Source: Dryocola sp032000125 (GTDB lineage Bacteria; Pseudomonadota; Gammaproteobacteria; Enterobacterales; Enterobacteriaceae). Taken from it: 64,000 nt of DNA. The first letter of the stretch is position 1. Each line of letters begins with the position of its first letter. The position numbers and the translations under genes are program-made. Below are positions 1 to 7,507 of the stretch, one piece after another. The notes beneath the pieces were generated by a model, which was given only the letters and a program-made list of their open reading frames with translations, did no database searches and was not told the DNA's origin. Location of the stretch: positions 49,853-113,852 of the forward strand of contig DAMALH010000009.1 in NCBI GenBank assembly GCA_032000125.1, in the 5' to 3' direction.

Positions 1-224
1 CCGGCCATCAGTTTCCCTTCGAGCACTTCATTAGAATCAAAAACGTCGTAAATGACCTTAATGCCGGTTTCTTTGGTGAAATTTGCCAGCGTGTCCGGGG
101 CAATATAATCAGACCAGTTATAGATGTGCAGCGTCTTCTGTTCTGCCGCGAGTGTGCCAGCAGACACCGCCATCAGCGCGCCTGCAACTAAAGCCGACAA
201 CCATTTTTTACGTTGGGCGAACAT
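1..224 (-). CDS. potF: Putrescine-binding periplasmic protein PotF (N-terminal part)
   Basis: Only the first 74 codons are inside the window; the gene runs off the left edge. PotF is the periplasmic substrate-binding protein of the PotFGHI putrescine ABC importer. The reverse strand opens with a basic N-terminus and a hydrophobic stretch (WLSALVAGALMAVSAGTLAA), a Sec signal peptide with cleavage expected after the final Ala, followed by EQKTLHIYNWSDYIAP, which is nearly identical to E. coli PotF. The start at 224 is the first ATG in frame with this signal peptide. In E. coli potF follows ybjN in the same orientation, as here. Confidence 0.95.
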   Translation of the reverse strand, partial: MFAQRKKWLSALVAGALMAVSAGTLAAEQKTLHIYNWSDYIAPDTLANFTKETGIKVIYDVFDSNEVLEGKLMA

Positions 225-606
225 ATCTCATTCCTTCTGAATAAAGGGTAAACCTCGCGGTCGCGAGCTTAATTTACTCAATACGGCTTATACGCGTGAA
301 GTTCTCACAGTCGAGACATGCAAGAATCATGCATCTCTATTCAGTCTGCAGTGAAAAAAGAGCGTTTTTTTTCTGCAAACGTTGCACGCTTTTGGCAGCC
401 CCGCAAGAATAACTGTAGCCAGGGTTGGCGAACAGAGCCCAGGGAAAAAAACGCCTTTTATCAATTTTTTAAGGACAAGTGGTCTATGGGATCGCACTGA
501 GAAGGCTGCAGGGAAGAGAATAATGCTGGTCAGCAGGGACTAAGGCAGAATAAAAATGCGCAGAACGCAGCGGGCCTGACAGCCACTGCGCCCGATTACG
601 CCACCG
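225..606. other. Intergenic region between ybjN and potF
   Basis: About 380 bases without a convincing gene. It must hold the potF promoter, since potF starts at 224 on the reverse strand and the distance from ybjN is large for simple readthrough. A 60-codon forward reading frame at 318-500 has no recognisable protein features and no good ribosome binding site. I see A/T runs but no clear terminator hairpin. Confidence 0.5.
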
Positions 607-1086
607 TTAGTGGAGAAAGTGAGTTTGAATAGCTGTGCCGGCCGGCTCTTCTTCTTCGGCGATATAAAGTAGCTGGTTTGCGCAGGCCTCAAGGATAACC
701 ATCGAGATCTGCTCTTCGCTCTGTTTTACGAAGGCGGCAAACTGTTCACGGGTGATCCCAACCGATACCTGCAGCGACTGGCAGACCACGAGCTTCGGCA
801 GATTATCATCCTGCACGTCAAGAAACGCTTTCACGGTAAGCGAGCTGGCATTAATCGAGGAGAGATCGGCGGCCAGCGGCAGCAAAGCGGAAGGTTTTAC
901 TTCAGCAAGCGCTGAAAACAGTACGATATTATCCACCAGATCGATTTTGGCATCGTAGACCCCCTCGAAATTCTGCATATGCGGCAAGTGCAGCGCCTGG
1001 CAGGTATCGCACTCGAAAATAGTCACGCCAGTTTCATCCAGCCAGCGGCGTAAGGTGTCCAGGGTCGGGACAACGAGTGAATCCAT
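607..1086 (-). CDS. ybjN: YbjN family protein (type III secretion chaperone-like fold)
   Basis: 159 residues, close to E. coli YbjN (158). The sequence includes the conserved blocks CQALHLPHMQNFEGVYDAKI, LPLAADLSSINASSLTVKAF and the C-terminal ending FLH. YbjN is a cytosolic protein of the sensory-transduction-regulator family (PF10722) with a chaperone-like fold; in E. coli overproduction reduces motility and stress responses, but its biochemical role is not settled. It is the last gene of the ybjC-nfsA-rimK-ybjN row on the reverse strand, 112 bases after rimK. Confidence 0.93.
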   Translation of the reverse strand: MDSLVVPTLDTLRRWLDETGVTIFECDTCQALHLPHMQNFEGVYDAKIDLVDNIVLFSALAEVKPSALLPLAADLSSINASSLTVKAFLDVQDDNLPKLVVCQSLQVSVGITREQFAAFVKQSEEQISMVILEACANQLLYIAEEEEPAGTAIQTHFLH

Positions 1087-1198
1087 AAATGCAGATGCCT
1101 CTTAAAGATGGTTAAAGTCGCGCCATAGCTTACGCAAAAATGACGCTTCATACTATGTTTATGCGCCCGGTCGGGCCGTGTTTATGCGCCGCTGGCGC

Positions 1199-2101
1199 TT
1201 AGCCGCCGGTTTTCAGGCAAAAACCGGGCTGCGCCTGCAGCTCTACCCATTCGATCATCAGCGTGGCTATATCGACGCCGCTTGTTTTTTCAATGCCTTC
1301 CAGCCCCGGCGAAGCATTGACCTCCATCACCAGGGGGCCACGACTGGCGCGCAAAATATCCACTCCCGCGATATCAAGCCCTAACGTTGCCGCCGCCTGC
1401 AAAGCGATTTCGCCTTCACGCTCGGTAATGATGACCGGATTTGCCTGCCCGCCGCGATGCAGATTCGAGCGGAAGTCGCCGGGTTTCGCCCGTCGTTCAA
1501 TAGCGGCCACAACTTTATTGCCTACCACCAGACAGCGAATATCAGCGCCTTTCGCTTCTTTAACGTATTCCTGCACCAGAATATGGGCGTTCAGGCCGCG
1601 AAACGCATCAATAACGCTTTCCGCCGCCTGCCGCGTTTCCGCCAGCACCACGCCTATCCCTTGGGTGCCTTCCACGAGCTTCACCACCAGCGGCGCGCCG
1701 CCGACCATATCGATAAGATCGCTGGTGTCATCCGGGGAATGGGCAAAGCCGGTTACGGGCAAATCAATACCCTGGCGAGCCAGCAGTTGTAACGAACGGA
1801 GCTTGTCGCGCGCCCGCGTGATGGCAACGGACTCGTTAAGCGGATAGCTGCCCAGCATTTCAAACTGCCGCAGCACTGCCGTACCGTAAAAGGTGATGGC
1901 CGAGCCGATACGCGGAATTACCGCGTCATAATGGGGAAGCTGGCGGCCCTTATAATGCACCGATGGCGCCGCCGGGTTGATATTCATATAGCATGACAGC
2001 GGATCGATAATTTCCACCGCGTGACCACGGCGCATCGCCGCCTCACGCAGGCGTTTACATGAATAAAGCGTACCATCCCGGGACAAAATGGCGATTTTCA
2101 C
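1199..2101 (-). CDS. rimK: Ribosomal protein S6--L-glutamate ligase RimK
   Basis: 300 residues, the same length as E. coli RimK. ATP-grasp ligase that adds glutamate residues to the C-terminus of ribosomal protein S6. The central ATP-grasp domain is plain: VVKLVEGTQGIGV (nucleotide-binding loop, about residues 140-152), VQEYVKEAKGADIRCLVVG, and the metal-binding segment VMEVNASPGLEGIE near residue 260. It lies 56 bases after nfsA on the same strand, the order known from E. coli where the genes are co-transcribed. Confidence 0.96.
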   Translation of the reverse strand: MKIAILSRDGTLYSCKRLREAAMRRGHAVEIIDPLSCYMNINPAAPSVHYKGRQLPHYDAVIPRIGSAITFYGTAVLRQFEMLGSYPLNESVAITRARDKLRSLQLLARQGIDLPVTGFAHSPDDTSDLIDMVGGAPLVVKLVEGTQGIGVVLAETRQAAESVIDAFRGLNAHILVQEYVKEAKGADIRCLVVGNKVVAAIERRAKPGDFRSNLHRGGQANPVIITEREGEIALQAAATLGLDIAGVDILRASRGPLVMEVNASPGLEGIEKTSGVDIATLMIEWVELQAQPGFCLKTGG

Positions 2102-2157
2102 CCTGCACCTCTGCGCAACGATAACAAAGCGCGCCTATCATATCACCGCCGTGGAAA

Positions 2158-2880
2158 TTAGCGCGTAGCCCAGCCCTGCTTATGCAAATAATCCAGAATA
2201 AACGGGCGGCTTTCTTTAATAACGGTGCGGCGAATATGGTCGCTCCAGGTATCCCGACGCGCGTTGCTGTCGCGGGAAAGATAATACTGCGCCATCTCTT
2301 CGTCGTACTGCGCCAGCAGCGCTTTATCAACCGGCTGGTAATGGTTTTCATGCACCAGCATGGCGGCAGGCATTCGCGGTTTCACACCGTGATCCTGATC
2401 GGGCCAGCCCAGGCATAGCCCAAATAACGGCAGGACAAATTTGGGTAGATTAAGCAGCTCGGTTACGGCCTCGATGCTGTTGCGAATGCCGCCGATATAC
2501 ACGCCGCCCAGCCCCAGGGATTCCGCCGCGGTAAAGGCGTTTTGCCCCATAATGGCGGTGTCTACCGCCCCTAACAATAGCTGCTCGGCAAGGCCCAGCT
2601 CGGCGTCCGGGCAAATCTGCAACAGGCGATTAAAATCGGCGCAAAACACCCAAAATTCCGCGGCCTGCGCCACGTGCTTCTGCCCGCCGGTTAGCGTCAC
2701 GAACCGCTCGCGCATCGTTTTATCGGTAATACGCATTATCGAACTACACTGCAAAAAGCTGGAGCTGGAGGCCGACTGGGCGCTGGCTATAATCGCCGCG
2801 CGCTGTTCGTCTGTGATGGGCTCATCGGTAAACCTGCGAATGGAACGGTGGGCGCGTAACAGATCAATGGTCGGCGTCAT
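2158..2880 (-). CDS. nfsA: Oxygen-insensitive NADPH nitroreductase NfsA
   Basis: 240 residues, matching E. coli NfsA. FMN-dependent homodimer that reduces nitroaromatics and quinones by two-electron steps with NADPH. Visible family features are the N-terminal RAHRSIRRFTDEPI motif that contacts FMN phosphate, the SASSSSFLQCSS loop, the LGGVYIGGIRN segment, and RDSNARRDTWSDHI near the C-terminus. The start overlaps the end of ybjC by 17 bases, so the two are probably translationally coupled. In E. coli this pair is induced by SoxRS; I could not confirm a marbox by eye. Confidence 0.96.
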   Translation of the reverse strand: MTPTIDLLRAHRSIRRFTDEPITDEQRAAIIASAQSASSSSFLQCSSIMRITDKTMRERFVTLTGGQKHVAQAAEFWVFCADFNRLLQICPDAELGLAEQLLLGAVDTAIMGQNAFTAAESLGLGGVYIGGIRNSIEAVTELLNLPKFVLPLFGLCLGWPDQDHGVKPRMPAAMLVHENHYQPVDKALLAQYDEEMAQYYLSRDSNARRDTWSDHIRRTVIKESRPFILDYLHKQGWATR

Positions 2881-3061
2881 CTCGTTTTTCCTTTATTTTA
2901 TCGGTTGGTAATTTATCTTCTGGCAACGGGCCTTTGGTTACCAGCGGAGCAATATTTTGCGCCACGGCCCTTACCATTAACGCTGACGCCGGGCGCATCA
3001 GCGCAATGCCCAAAAATACCATGACAATGGCGACGCCAGCACTACCGATTGGTGCGGGCAA
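2864..3061 (-). CDS. ybjC: YbjC family small membrane protein, start uncertain
   Basis: The C-terminal part aligns with E. coli YbjC (95 residues): VFLGIALMRPASALMV is the second hydrophobic segment and the ending DADH matches DANH. The coordinates use a TTG codon at 3061, with AAGGG nine bases before it, giving 65 residues. However, the frame stays open upstream to 3166 and encodes RALLSEGIGIGFLPLAYFFL, which resembles the first membrane segment of the family, but no ATG, GTG or TTG is available there. Either a rarer start such as ATT near 3109 is used, or the start codon has been lost and the protein is shortened. It overlaps nfsA by 17 bases. Confidence 0.65.
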   Translation of the reverse strand: MPAPIGSAGVAIVMVFLGIALMRPASALMVRAVAQNIAPLVTKGPLPEDKLPTDKIKEKRDDADH

Positions 3062-3286
3062 TGAGACATGCCCTTGCAGGAAGAAGTAAGCAAGCGGTAA
3101 AAAACCAATACCGATACCTTCAGATAATAACGCTCGGTATACCCAGGCTACACGGCCCGGAGAGGGTTAGCCATAGATGCAGGGTATCAAACTAACAGGC
3201 AGGACCTTCTTTTCAAAACGATGAGATATAGGCATTATGCTCCCCATTCGCCGGTTCGAACCGGCCACAAAAACTAAGGAGACACC

Positions 3287-3562
3287 ATGTTTGCAGTAAT
3301 TTTTGGACGCCCAGGCTGCCCGTATTGCGTTCGTGCTAAAGAGCTGGCTGAGAAACTGACCGCTGAGCGTGACGACTTTAACTTCCGCTATGTTGATATC
3401 CACGCTGAGGGCATCAGCAAGGCCGATCTGGAAAAAACCGTCGGTAAGCCGGTTGAAACCGTACCGCAGATTTTCCTCGATCAGAAACACATCGGCGGTT
3501 GCACCGATTTTGAAGCTTACGCCAAAGAGCATCTGGCTTTGTTCCAGGCCACAGAGCAGTAA
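3287..3562 (+). CDS. grxA: Glutaredoxin 1
   Basis: 91 residues (E. coli GrxA has 85). Dithiol glutaredoxin that uses glutathione to reduce disulfides, including that of ribonucleotide reductase and of oxidised OxyR. The active site CPYC is at residues 11-14, followed by the TVPQIF cis-proline segment and the glutathione-contacting GGCTDF. The family usually has GGYTDF, so the Cys in that segment is a small departure. A strong ribosome binding site (AAGGAGA) precedes the ATG. The gene is divergent from ybjC and convergent with ybjM, as in E. coli, where OxyR controls it. Confidence 0.96.
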   Translation: MFAVIFGRPGCPYCVRAKELAEKLTAERDDFNFRYVDIHAEGISKADLEKTVGKPVETVPQIFLDQKHIGGCTDFEAYAKEHLALFQATEQ

Positions 3563-3574
3563 GCAAAAGAGATG

Positions 3575-3604
3575 AAAAACCGGCTCAGCGAGCCGGTTTT
3601 TTTG
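3575..3604. terminator. Bidirectional intrinsic terminator, grxA / ybjM
   Basis: An eight-base-pair stem AACCGGCT/AGCCGGTT with a five-base loop is followed by seven Ts on the forward strand and by a T run on the reverse strand, so it can end both grxA and ybjM. The ybjM stop codon lies in the hairpin loop. Confidence 0.85.
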
Positions 3605-3974
3605 TGCCTGTCGAGCGTCTGTGCAGCATGTTAATCAGCAGGAAGCCCAGCGATCCCAGCGACGTCCAGAATACCGCGCTGAACAGCCAGGCCACTTCCT
3701 GCCAGAAAGAGCGCACCGGCGTTAAGGTGGTATGCGCCAGCACCAGACAAAGCGGCAAGGCCAGTAAGGCGCCCACCAGCGGCCCTACCACCTTTTCGTC
3801 TTTAGCAAGAAAGCTGGCAATGGCACCGGGTAAGACAAAAAACAGCCCGCTCAGCTCCATATGCCCCGTGGTGATAAAGCGGCCCGGGACGTATAGGTGC
3901 AGTGACAGAAACACCAGAATAAAGAGCACAAAGCAGCAGATTATCCCTAACCAGCGTTGTCCACGCCTGTACAT
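3585..3974 (-). CDS. ybjM: YbjM family inner-membrane protein
   Basis: 129 residues, close to E. coli YbjM (125). Four hydrophobic segments are visible: IICCFVLFILVFLSLHL near the N-terminus, LFFVLPGAIASFL, LVGALLALPLCLVLAHT, and WLFSAVFWTSLGSLGFLLI. The function is unknown in the family. The gene is convergent with grxA and its 3' end forms part of the shared terminator. Confidence 0.9.
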   Translation of the reverse strand: MYRRGQRWLGIICCFVLFILVFLSLHLYVPGRFITTGHMELSGLFFVLPGAIASFLAKDEKVVGPLVGALLALPLCLVLAHTTLTPVRSFWQEVAWLFSAVFWTSLGSLGFLLINMLHRRSTGTKKPAR

Positions 3975-4270
3975 ACTTTCTCCTTCAAGTCACCTGTATC
4001 GAACCAGTTAACCGTTGCTCCTCGCTGCGCAAAGAGCTCCAGGTCTGATAAAGTTGTGGCTATCCATGCCAAAAATGCCTGCTGTAATCAGCACAATATT
4101 CTTACTAGCCGTTAATCTTCATAAAGATTAAACTAGCGGCCGTTGTCAGGGTGCTACATGTAATATTCAGATGTTTTTAAATACGTTACCTGGTCAGGTA
4201 ATCGGCAAAAACATTAACCCAAAAAACGCTTTCTTTCAATAGCTTACTGGTAAACAAGAAGTTAGCCTTC

Positions 4271-5950
4271 GTGAATATAAACGTCGCAGATTTGTTAAAC
4301 GGGAATTACATCCTGTTATTATTTGTGGTGCTGACCTTAGGGTTGTGCCTGGGTAAATTACGCCTTGGCTCTGTCCAACTCGGTAATTCCATTGGTGTTT
4401 TAGTGGTCTCTTTATTACTGGGACAGCAGCACTTCGCCATCAACACCGACGCCTTAAATCTTGGCTTTATGCTGTTTATTTTTTGCGTGGGCGTGGAGGC
4501 CGGACCAAACTTTTTCTCTATTTTCTTCCGCGACGGCAAAAACTACCTGATGCTGGCCCTGGTGATGGTAGGCAGCGCGATGTTGATTGCCCTGGGGCTA
4601 GGAAAGCTGTTCGGCTGGGATATTGGCCTCACCGCCGGGATGCTGGCAGGCTCCATGACCTCCACGCCTGTGCTGGTAGGCGCCGGGGATACGCTGCGTC
4701 ATTCCGGCATGTCGGGCGATGCGCTGGCTTCCTCCCTTGATCACCTGAGCCTGGGTTACGCCCTCACCTACCTGATTGGCTTGGTTAGCCTGATAGTTGG
4801 CGCCCGCTATATGCCAAAACTACAGCACCAGGATCTGCAGACCAGCGCACAGCAAATCGCCCGCGAACGCGGCCTGGACACAGACGCTACCCGCAAAGTC
4901 TATTTGCCGGTTATCCGCGCCTATCGCGTTGGTTCTGAACTGGTTGCCTGGGCAGACGGTAAAAATCTGCGCGAGCTGGGGATTTATCGACAGACAGGTT
5001 GTTATATAGAACGCATTCGCCGCAACGGTATTCTGGCTAACCCGGATGGCGATGCGGTGCTGCAAAAAGGCGATGAAATCGCGCTGGTCGGTTATCCCGA
5101 TGCGCATTCTCGCCTCGACCCGAGCTTCCGCAACGGCAAAGAAGTGTTCGATCGCGACCTGCTGGATATGCGCATCGTCACCGAAGAGATCGTGGTAAAA
5201 AACCACAATGCCGTCGGCCGCCGCCTCGGACAGTTAAAACTAACCGACCATGGCTGCTTCCTGAACCGCGTCATCCGCAGCCAGATTGAAATGCCTATCG
5301 ACGACAATATTGTGCTGAATAAAGGCGATGTGTTACAGGTCAGCGGCGATGCACGGCGCGTGAAAACCGTTGCGGAGCGTATCGGCTTTATCTCGATTCA
5401 CAGCCAGATAACCGATCTGCTCGCTTTCTGCGCCTTCTTTATCATTGGCCTGATGATTGGCATGATCACCTTCCAGTTCAGTTCCTTCAGCTTCGGTATT
5501 GGTAACGCTGCTGGGCTTTTGTTCGCAGGCATAATGCTGGGCTTCCTGCGCGCCAACCATCCGACCTTTGGCTATATTCCGCAGGGCGCGCTGAACATGG
5601 TGAAAGAGTTTGGCCTGATGGTATTTATGGCAGGCGTGGGGCTAAGCGCGGGCAGCGGCATCGGTCACGTTGGGGCGGTCGGCGGGCAGATGCTTATCGC
5701 CGGTTTGATCGTAAGCCTCGTACCGGTAATCATTTGTTTCCTGTTCGGCGCTTATGTTCTGCGCATGAACCGTGCCCTGCTCTTTGGCGCGATGATGGGC
5801 GCACGTACCTGCGCTCCGGCGATGGAAATCATCAGCGATGTAGCGCGCAGCAACATCCCGGCCCTTGGATATGCGGGCACGTATGCCATCGCTAACGTGT
5901 TGTTAACGCTTGCAGGTACGCTCATCGTCATCGTATGGCCAGGTTTGTGA
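4271..5950 (+). CDS. ybjL: YbjL, aspartate-alanine exchanger (AAE) family transporter
   Basis: 559 residues (E. coli YbjL 561), with a GTG start giving MNINVADLLNGNYILLLF as in E. coli. The layout is about five membrane segments, two cytoplasmic RCK_C (TrkA-C) domains around residues 205-370, then about five more membrane segments. The duplicated Asp:Ala-antiporter domain signatures GSMTSTPVLVGA and GARTCAPAMEI are present in the two halves. YbjL is reported to export glutamate when overproduced, which is known from the literature and not visible here. The 3' end is followed within 80 bases by rybB. Confidence 0.94.
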   Translation: MNINVADLLNGNYILLLFVVLTLGLCLGKLRLGSVQLGNSIGVLVVSLLLGQQHFAINTDALNLGFMLFIFCVGVEAGPNFFSIFFRDGKNYLMLALVMVGSAMLIALGLGKLFGWDIGLTAGMLAGSMTSTPVLVGAGDTLRHSGMSGDALASSLDHLSLGYALTYLIGLVSLIVGARYMPKLQHQDLQTSAQQIARERGLDTDATRKVYLPVIRAYRVGSELVAWADGKNLRELGIYRQTGCYIERIRRNGILANPDGDAVLQKGDEIALVGYPDAHSRLDPSFRNGKEVFDRDLLDMRIVTEEIVVKNHNAVGRRLGQLKLTDHGCFLNRVIRSQIEMPIDDNIVLNKGDVLQVSGDARRVKTVAERIGFISIHSQITDLLAFCAFFIIGLMIGMITFQFSSFSFGIGNAAGLLFAGIMLGFLRANHPTFGYIPQGALNMVKEFGLMVFMAGVGLSAGSGIGHVGAVGGQMLIAGLIVSLVPVIICFLFGAYVLRMNRALLFGAMMGARTCAPAMEIISDVARSNIPALGYAGTYAIANVLLTLAGTLIVIVWPGL

Positions 5951-5993
5951 TCTGCTTCATAGACAAAGAAAAATAGATTTTTTTTATGGCAGG

Positions 5994-6023
5994 CAGAACT
6001 TTTTGCGTGGCCGCTAGTCTTAA
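5994..6023 (+). promoter_or_regulatory. Sigma-E promoter of rybB
   Basis: GAACTT at 5996-6001 matches the core of the sigma-E -35 element, and TCTTAA at 6018-6023 fits the -10 element, with 16 bases between them. The spacing puts initiation about six bases after the -10, at 6029, exactly the 5' end of RybB. RybB is known to be a sigma-E-activated RNA in E. coli and Salmonella. Confidence 0.8.
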
Positions 6024-6028
6024 TTAGT

Positions 6029-6107
6029 GCCACTGCTTTTCTTTGATGTCCCCAATTTGTGGAGCCCATCAACCCCGCCTCTTTGGTTCAAGGTTGATGG
6101 GTTTTTT
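6029..6107 (+). ncRNA. rybB: RybB small regulatory RNA
   Basis: The 79 bases beginning GCCACTGCTTTTCTTTGATG agree with E. coli RybB almost base for base, including the conserved 5' seed (GCCACTGC) that pairs with outer-membrane protein mRNAs, the first small hairpin around CCCC...GTGG, and the final terminator stem CCCATCAAC/GTTGATGGG with its T tract. RybB acts with Hfq to repress porin synthesis under envelope stress. In E. coli it also sits next to ybjL and rcdA. Here the T tract at the 3' end is the left border of the P2-like prophage, which re-creates the last bases of the gene, so the RNA should remain functional. Confidence 0.93.
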
Positions 6108-6119
6108 ATTGCCTGAAAT
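6100..6119 (+). repeat. Left attachment core (attL) of the P2-like prophage
   Basis: GGTTTTTTATTGCCTGAAAT is repeated perfectly at 17586-17605, in the same orientation, at the other end of the phage region. It overlaps the last Ts of rybB. The flanking bases differ (G and T here, A and C at the right copy), so the core is 20 bp. Confidence 0.88.
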
Positions 6120-6165
6120 TTACCATCCATTAAATCAATTACTTACACAACCACTTTCCCATGCA

Positions 6166-6184
6166 TGGCGACAAAGTGGCGGCA
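6166..6184 (+). repeat. Arm-type integrase repeat, left
   Basis: TGGCGACAAAGTGGCGGCA occurs here and, identically, at 17469-17487. Each copy is an imperfect tandem of an 11-mer (TGGCGACAAAG, TGGCGGC...). They lie inside the prophage, 47 bp and 98 bp from the two core copies, the arrangement expected of integrase arm-binding sites on either side of attP. Confidence 0.65.
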
Positions 6185-6212
6185 GCGCTTTTGCAATGGC
6201 GACAACATGCAA

Positions 6213-6236
6213 TAAAAAACCCGTCAGCGGCGGGTC
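6213..6236 (-). terminator. Intrinsic terminator downstream of the ogr remnant
   Basis: On the reverse strand a GC-rich hairpin (ACCCGCCGCTGACGGGT) is followed by six Ts. It lies five bases beyond the ogr stop codon and would end the D-ogr transcript. Confidence 0.75.
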
Positions 6237-6240
6237 AGAC

Positions 6241-6386
6241 TCAGTATGCTAATTGTTCCTGCATTCCTTTCGGATGGGGCGGTGCGGCGCTGATTTTTTG
6301 CGGTCGGCAGACAGAACGCACAAAAGTCTCATGCGTCACAAACGTATGCCCTCACTCTTAACCAGTTCGCAATAATGATACATCAT
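6241..6386 (-). pseudogene. ogr: Remnant of ogr/delta late-gene activator, internal deletion
   Basis: Downstream of gene D, where P2 carries ogr, the reverse strand reads MMYHYCELV from 6386 and then meets a stop. From about 6339 another frame reads TFVTHETFVRSVCRPQ and ends KGMQEQLAY, which is the typical C-terminal half of P2 Ogr/P4 Delta zinc-finger activators. The central part, with the remaining zinc-ligand cysteines and the Thr-Ser-Arg-Tyr segment, is missing and the two pieces are out of frame. The gene is therefore an internally deleted pseudogene. Family function: a zinc-binding activator of phage late promoters that contacts the RNA polymerase alpha subunit. Confidence 0.8.
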
Positions 6387-6406
6387 TGTTCTCAATTTGG
6401 AACTAA

Positions 6407-7507
6407 TCATTCAATTTCGAACTCATCTATTTTCACTTCGAGATCCAGACTGGTCGTAAACCCGTTATCCGGGCTGACGGTATGCGTCAGGGTGGTGATG
6501 GTCCACTCCGCATCATCAATGGGCTGCTTGAAGCCGCTCACTTTCACCGGCATTTCGGTGTAGAGATCTGCCCGGCCTTCTGCGAGCTGCAGGGAGAATG
6601 ACGCCACTCCACGCTGCAGGCGCTCCCATTGCATCTTAGCCGCACGCTCAGCATTAGCGCGGTTGGCATAGGTCCGGTTGAGGACCAGCACGTTTTCATC
6701 CGTTCCGACCAGATAATCCCCCTGCTTGGCTTCCGGCTCTTTGGGCGCGGCGGTTTTCTTGCGGCGGCGCTTCACCTGCGTGGTCTCTTTTTTCTTTGGT
6801 TCACGAGTATGCAGCCAGCTGGCAATCACACCGGTGTATGCCCCGCGATCCGCCAGGGTGAACCGGTGTCCGTCTCCAGCCTTGCGGTTTATGGTGATAA
6901 CCGGCAGCAGCTTGCCGCTGGCCGTTCTCCCCTGCCCCTGGCGGATAAACAGCAGGTTCCCGTCCTTCACGGAAGCAATCGCTCCATACTGGCGCGCCAG
7001 CTTCATCAGGAAACTCGCGTCGCTCTCATTGGTCTGGTCCAGGTGATCCAGTGCCTTGTCCGTCAGGTCTTTGCCCAGCGCCAGTTTCAGATTGTGGCGG
7101 GCGGCAATCTCCTTCACCACCGCGCCCACCGTAGTCTGGTGCCAGGACTTTTCACGCCGGGTATTCAGGGTTTCGCGAAAATCAGCGCTGCGCGCACGGA
7201 TGGTCAGTCGGTCAGGTGCGCCGGAGTGTTCGATTTCATCCACGGTAAATCCCCCTTTCGGGAACAGCGGCTGGCCTTTCCATCCGAGCGCCAGATGGAT
7301 CACCGCGCCCCGACGCGGCAGAACAATCATTCCGTCCGCGTCGTCCAGCTCCAGATCGAGCTGGTCCGCTTCAAAGCCCCGGTTGTCGGTCAGCGTCAGG
7401 CTCATCAGGCGTGCGTCCATCACCGTCGTCACGTCTTTGCCTTCGATAGTGATGCTGAACGCCGGGCTTTTGCTGTTCAGGTCCGGCAGATCGCTATTCA
7501 GATTCAC
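6407..7507 (-). CDS. Phage late control protein D (P2 gpD-like, tail baseplate hub)
   Basis: 366 residues; P2 gpD has 387. The gpD/phage_GPD family is a hub protein of the contractile tail, related to the gp27 part of VgrG. Recognisable stretches are GWKGQPLFPKGGFTVDEIEHSG, the LDQTNESDASFLMKLARQYGA segment and ANAERAAKMQWERLQRG. A Lys/Arg-rich low-complexity patch (about residues 240-260) resembles a linker. It overlaps the U gene by four bases (ATGA), so D is the last tail gene before ogr, as in P2. Confidence 0.9.
   Translation of the reverse strand: MNLNSDLPDLNSKSPAFSITIEGKDVTTVMDARLMSLTLTDNRGFEADQLDLELDDADGMIVLPRRGAVIHLALGWKGQPLFPKGGFTVDEIEHSGAPDRLTIRARSADFRETLNTRREKSWHQTTVGAVVKEIAARHNLKLALGKDLTDKALDHLDQTNESDASFLMKLARQYGAIASVKDGNLLFIRQGQGRTASGKLLPVITINRKAGDGHRFTLADRGAYTGVIASWLHTREPKKKETTQVKRRRKKTAAPKEPEAKQGDYLVGTDENVLVLNRTYANRANAERAAKMQWERLQRGVASFSLQLAEGRADLYTEMPVKVSGFKQPIDDAEWTITTLTHTVSPDNGFTTSLDLEVKIDEFEIE

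Noticed and set aside
318..500. 60-codon forward frame upstream of potF
   Set aside because: No ribosome binding site, no recognisable domain, and it lies in the potF promoter region.
6161..6361. Forward frame starting MHGDKVAAALLQ at the prophage left end
   Set aside because: It crosses the arm repeat, the ogr terminator and the antisense strand of the ogr remnant; chance open frame.
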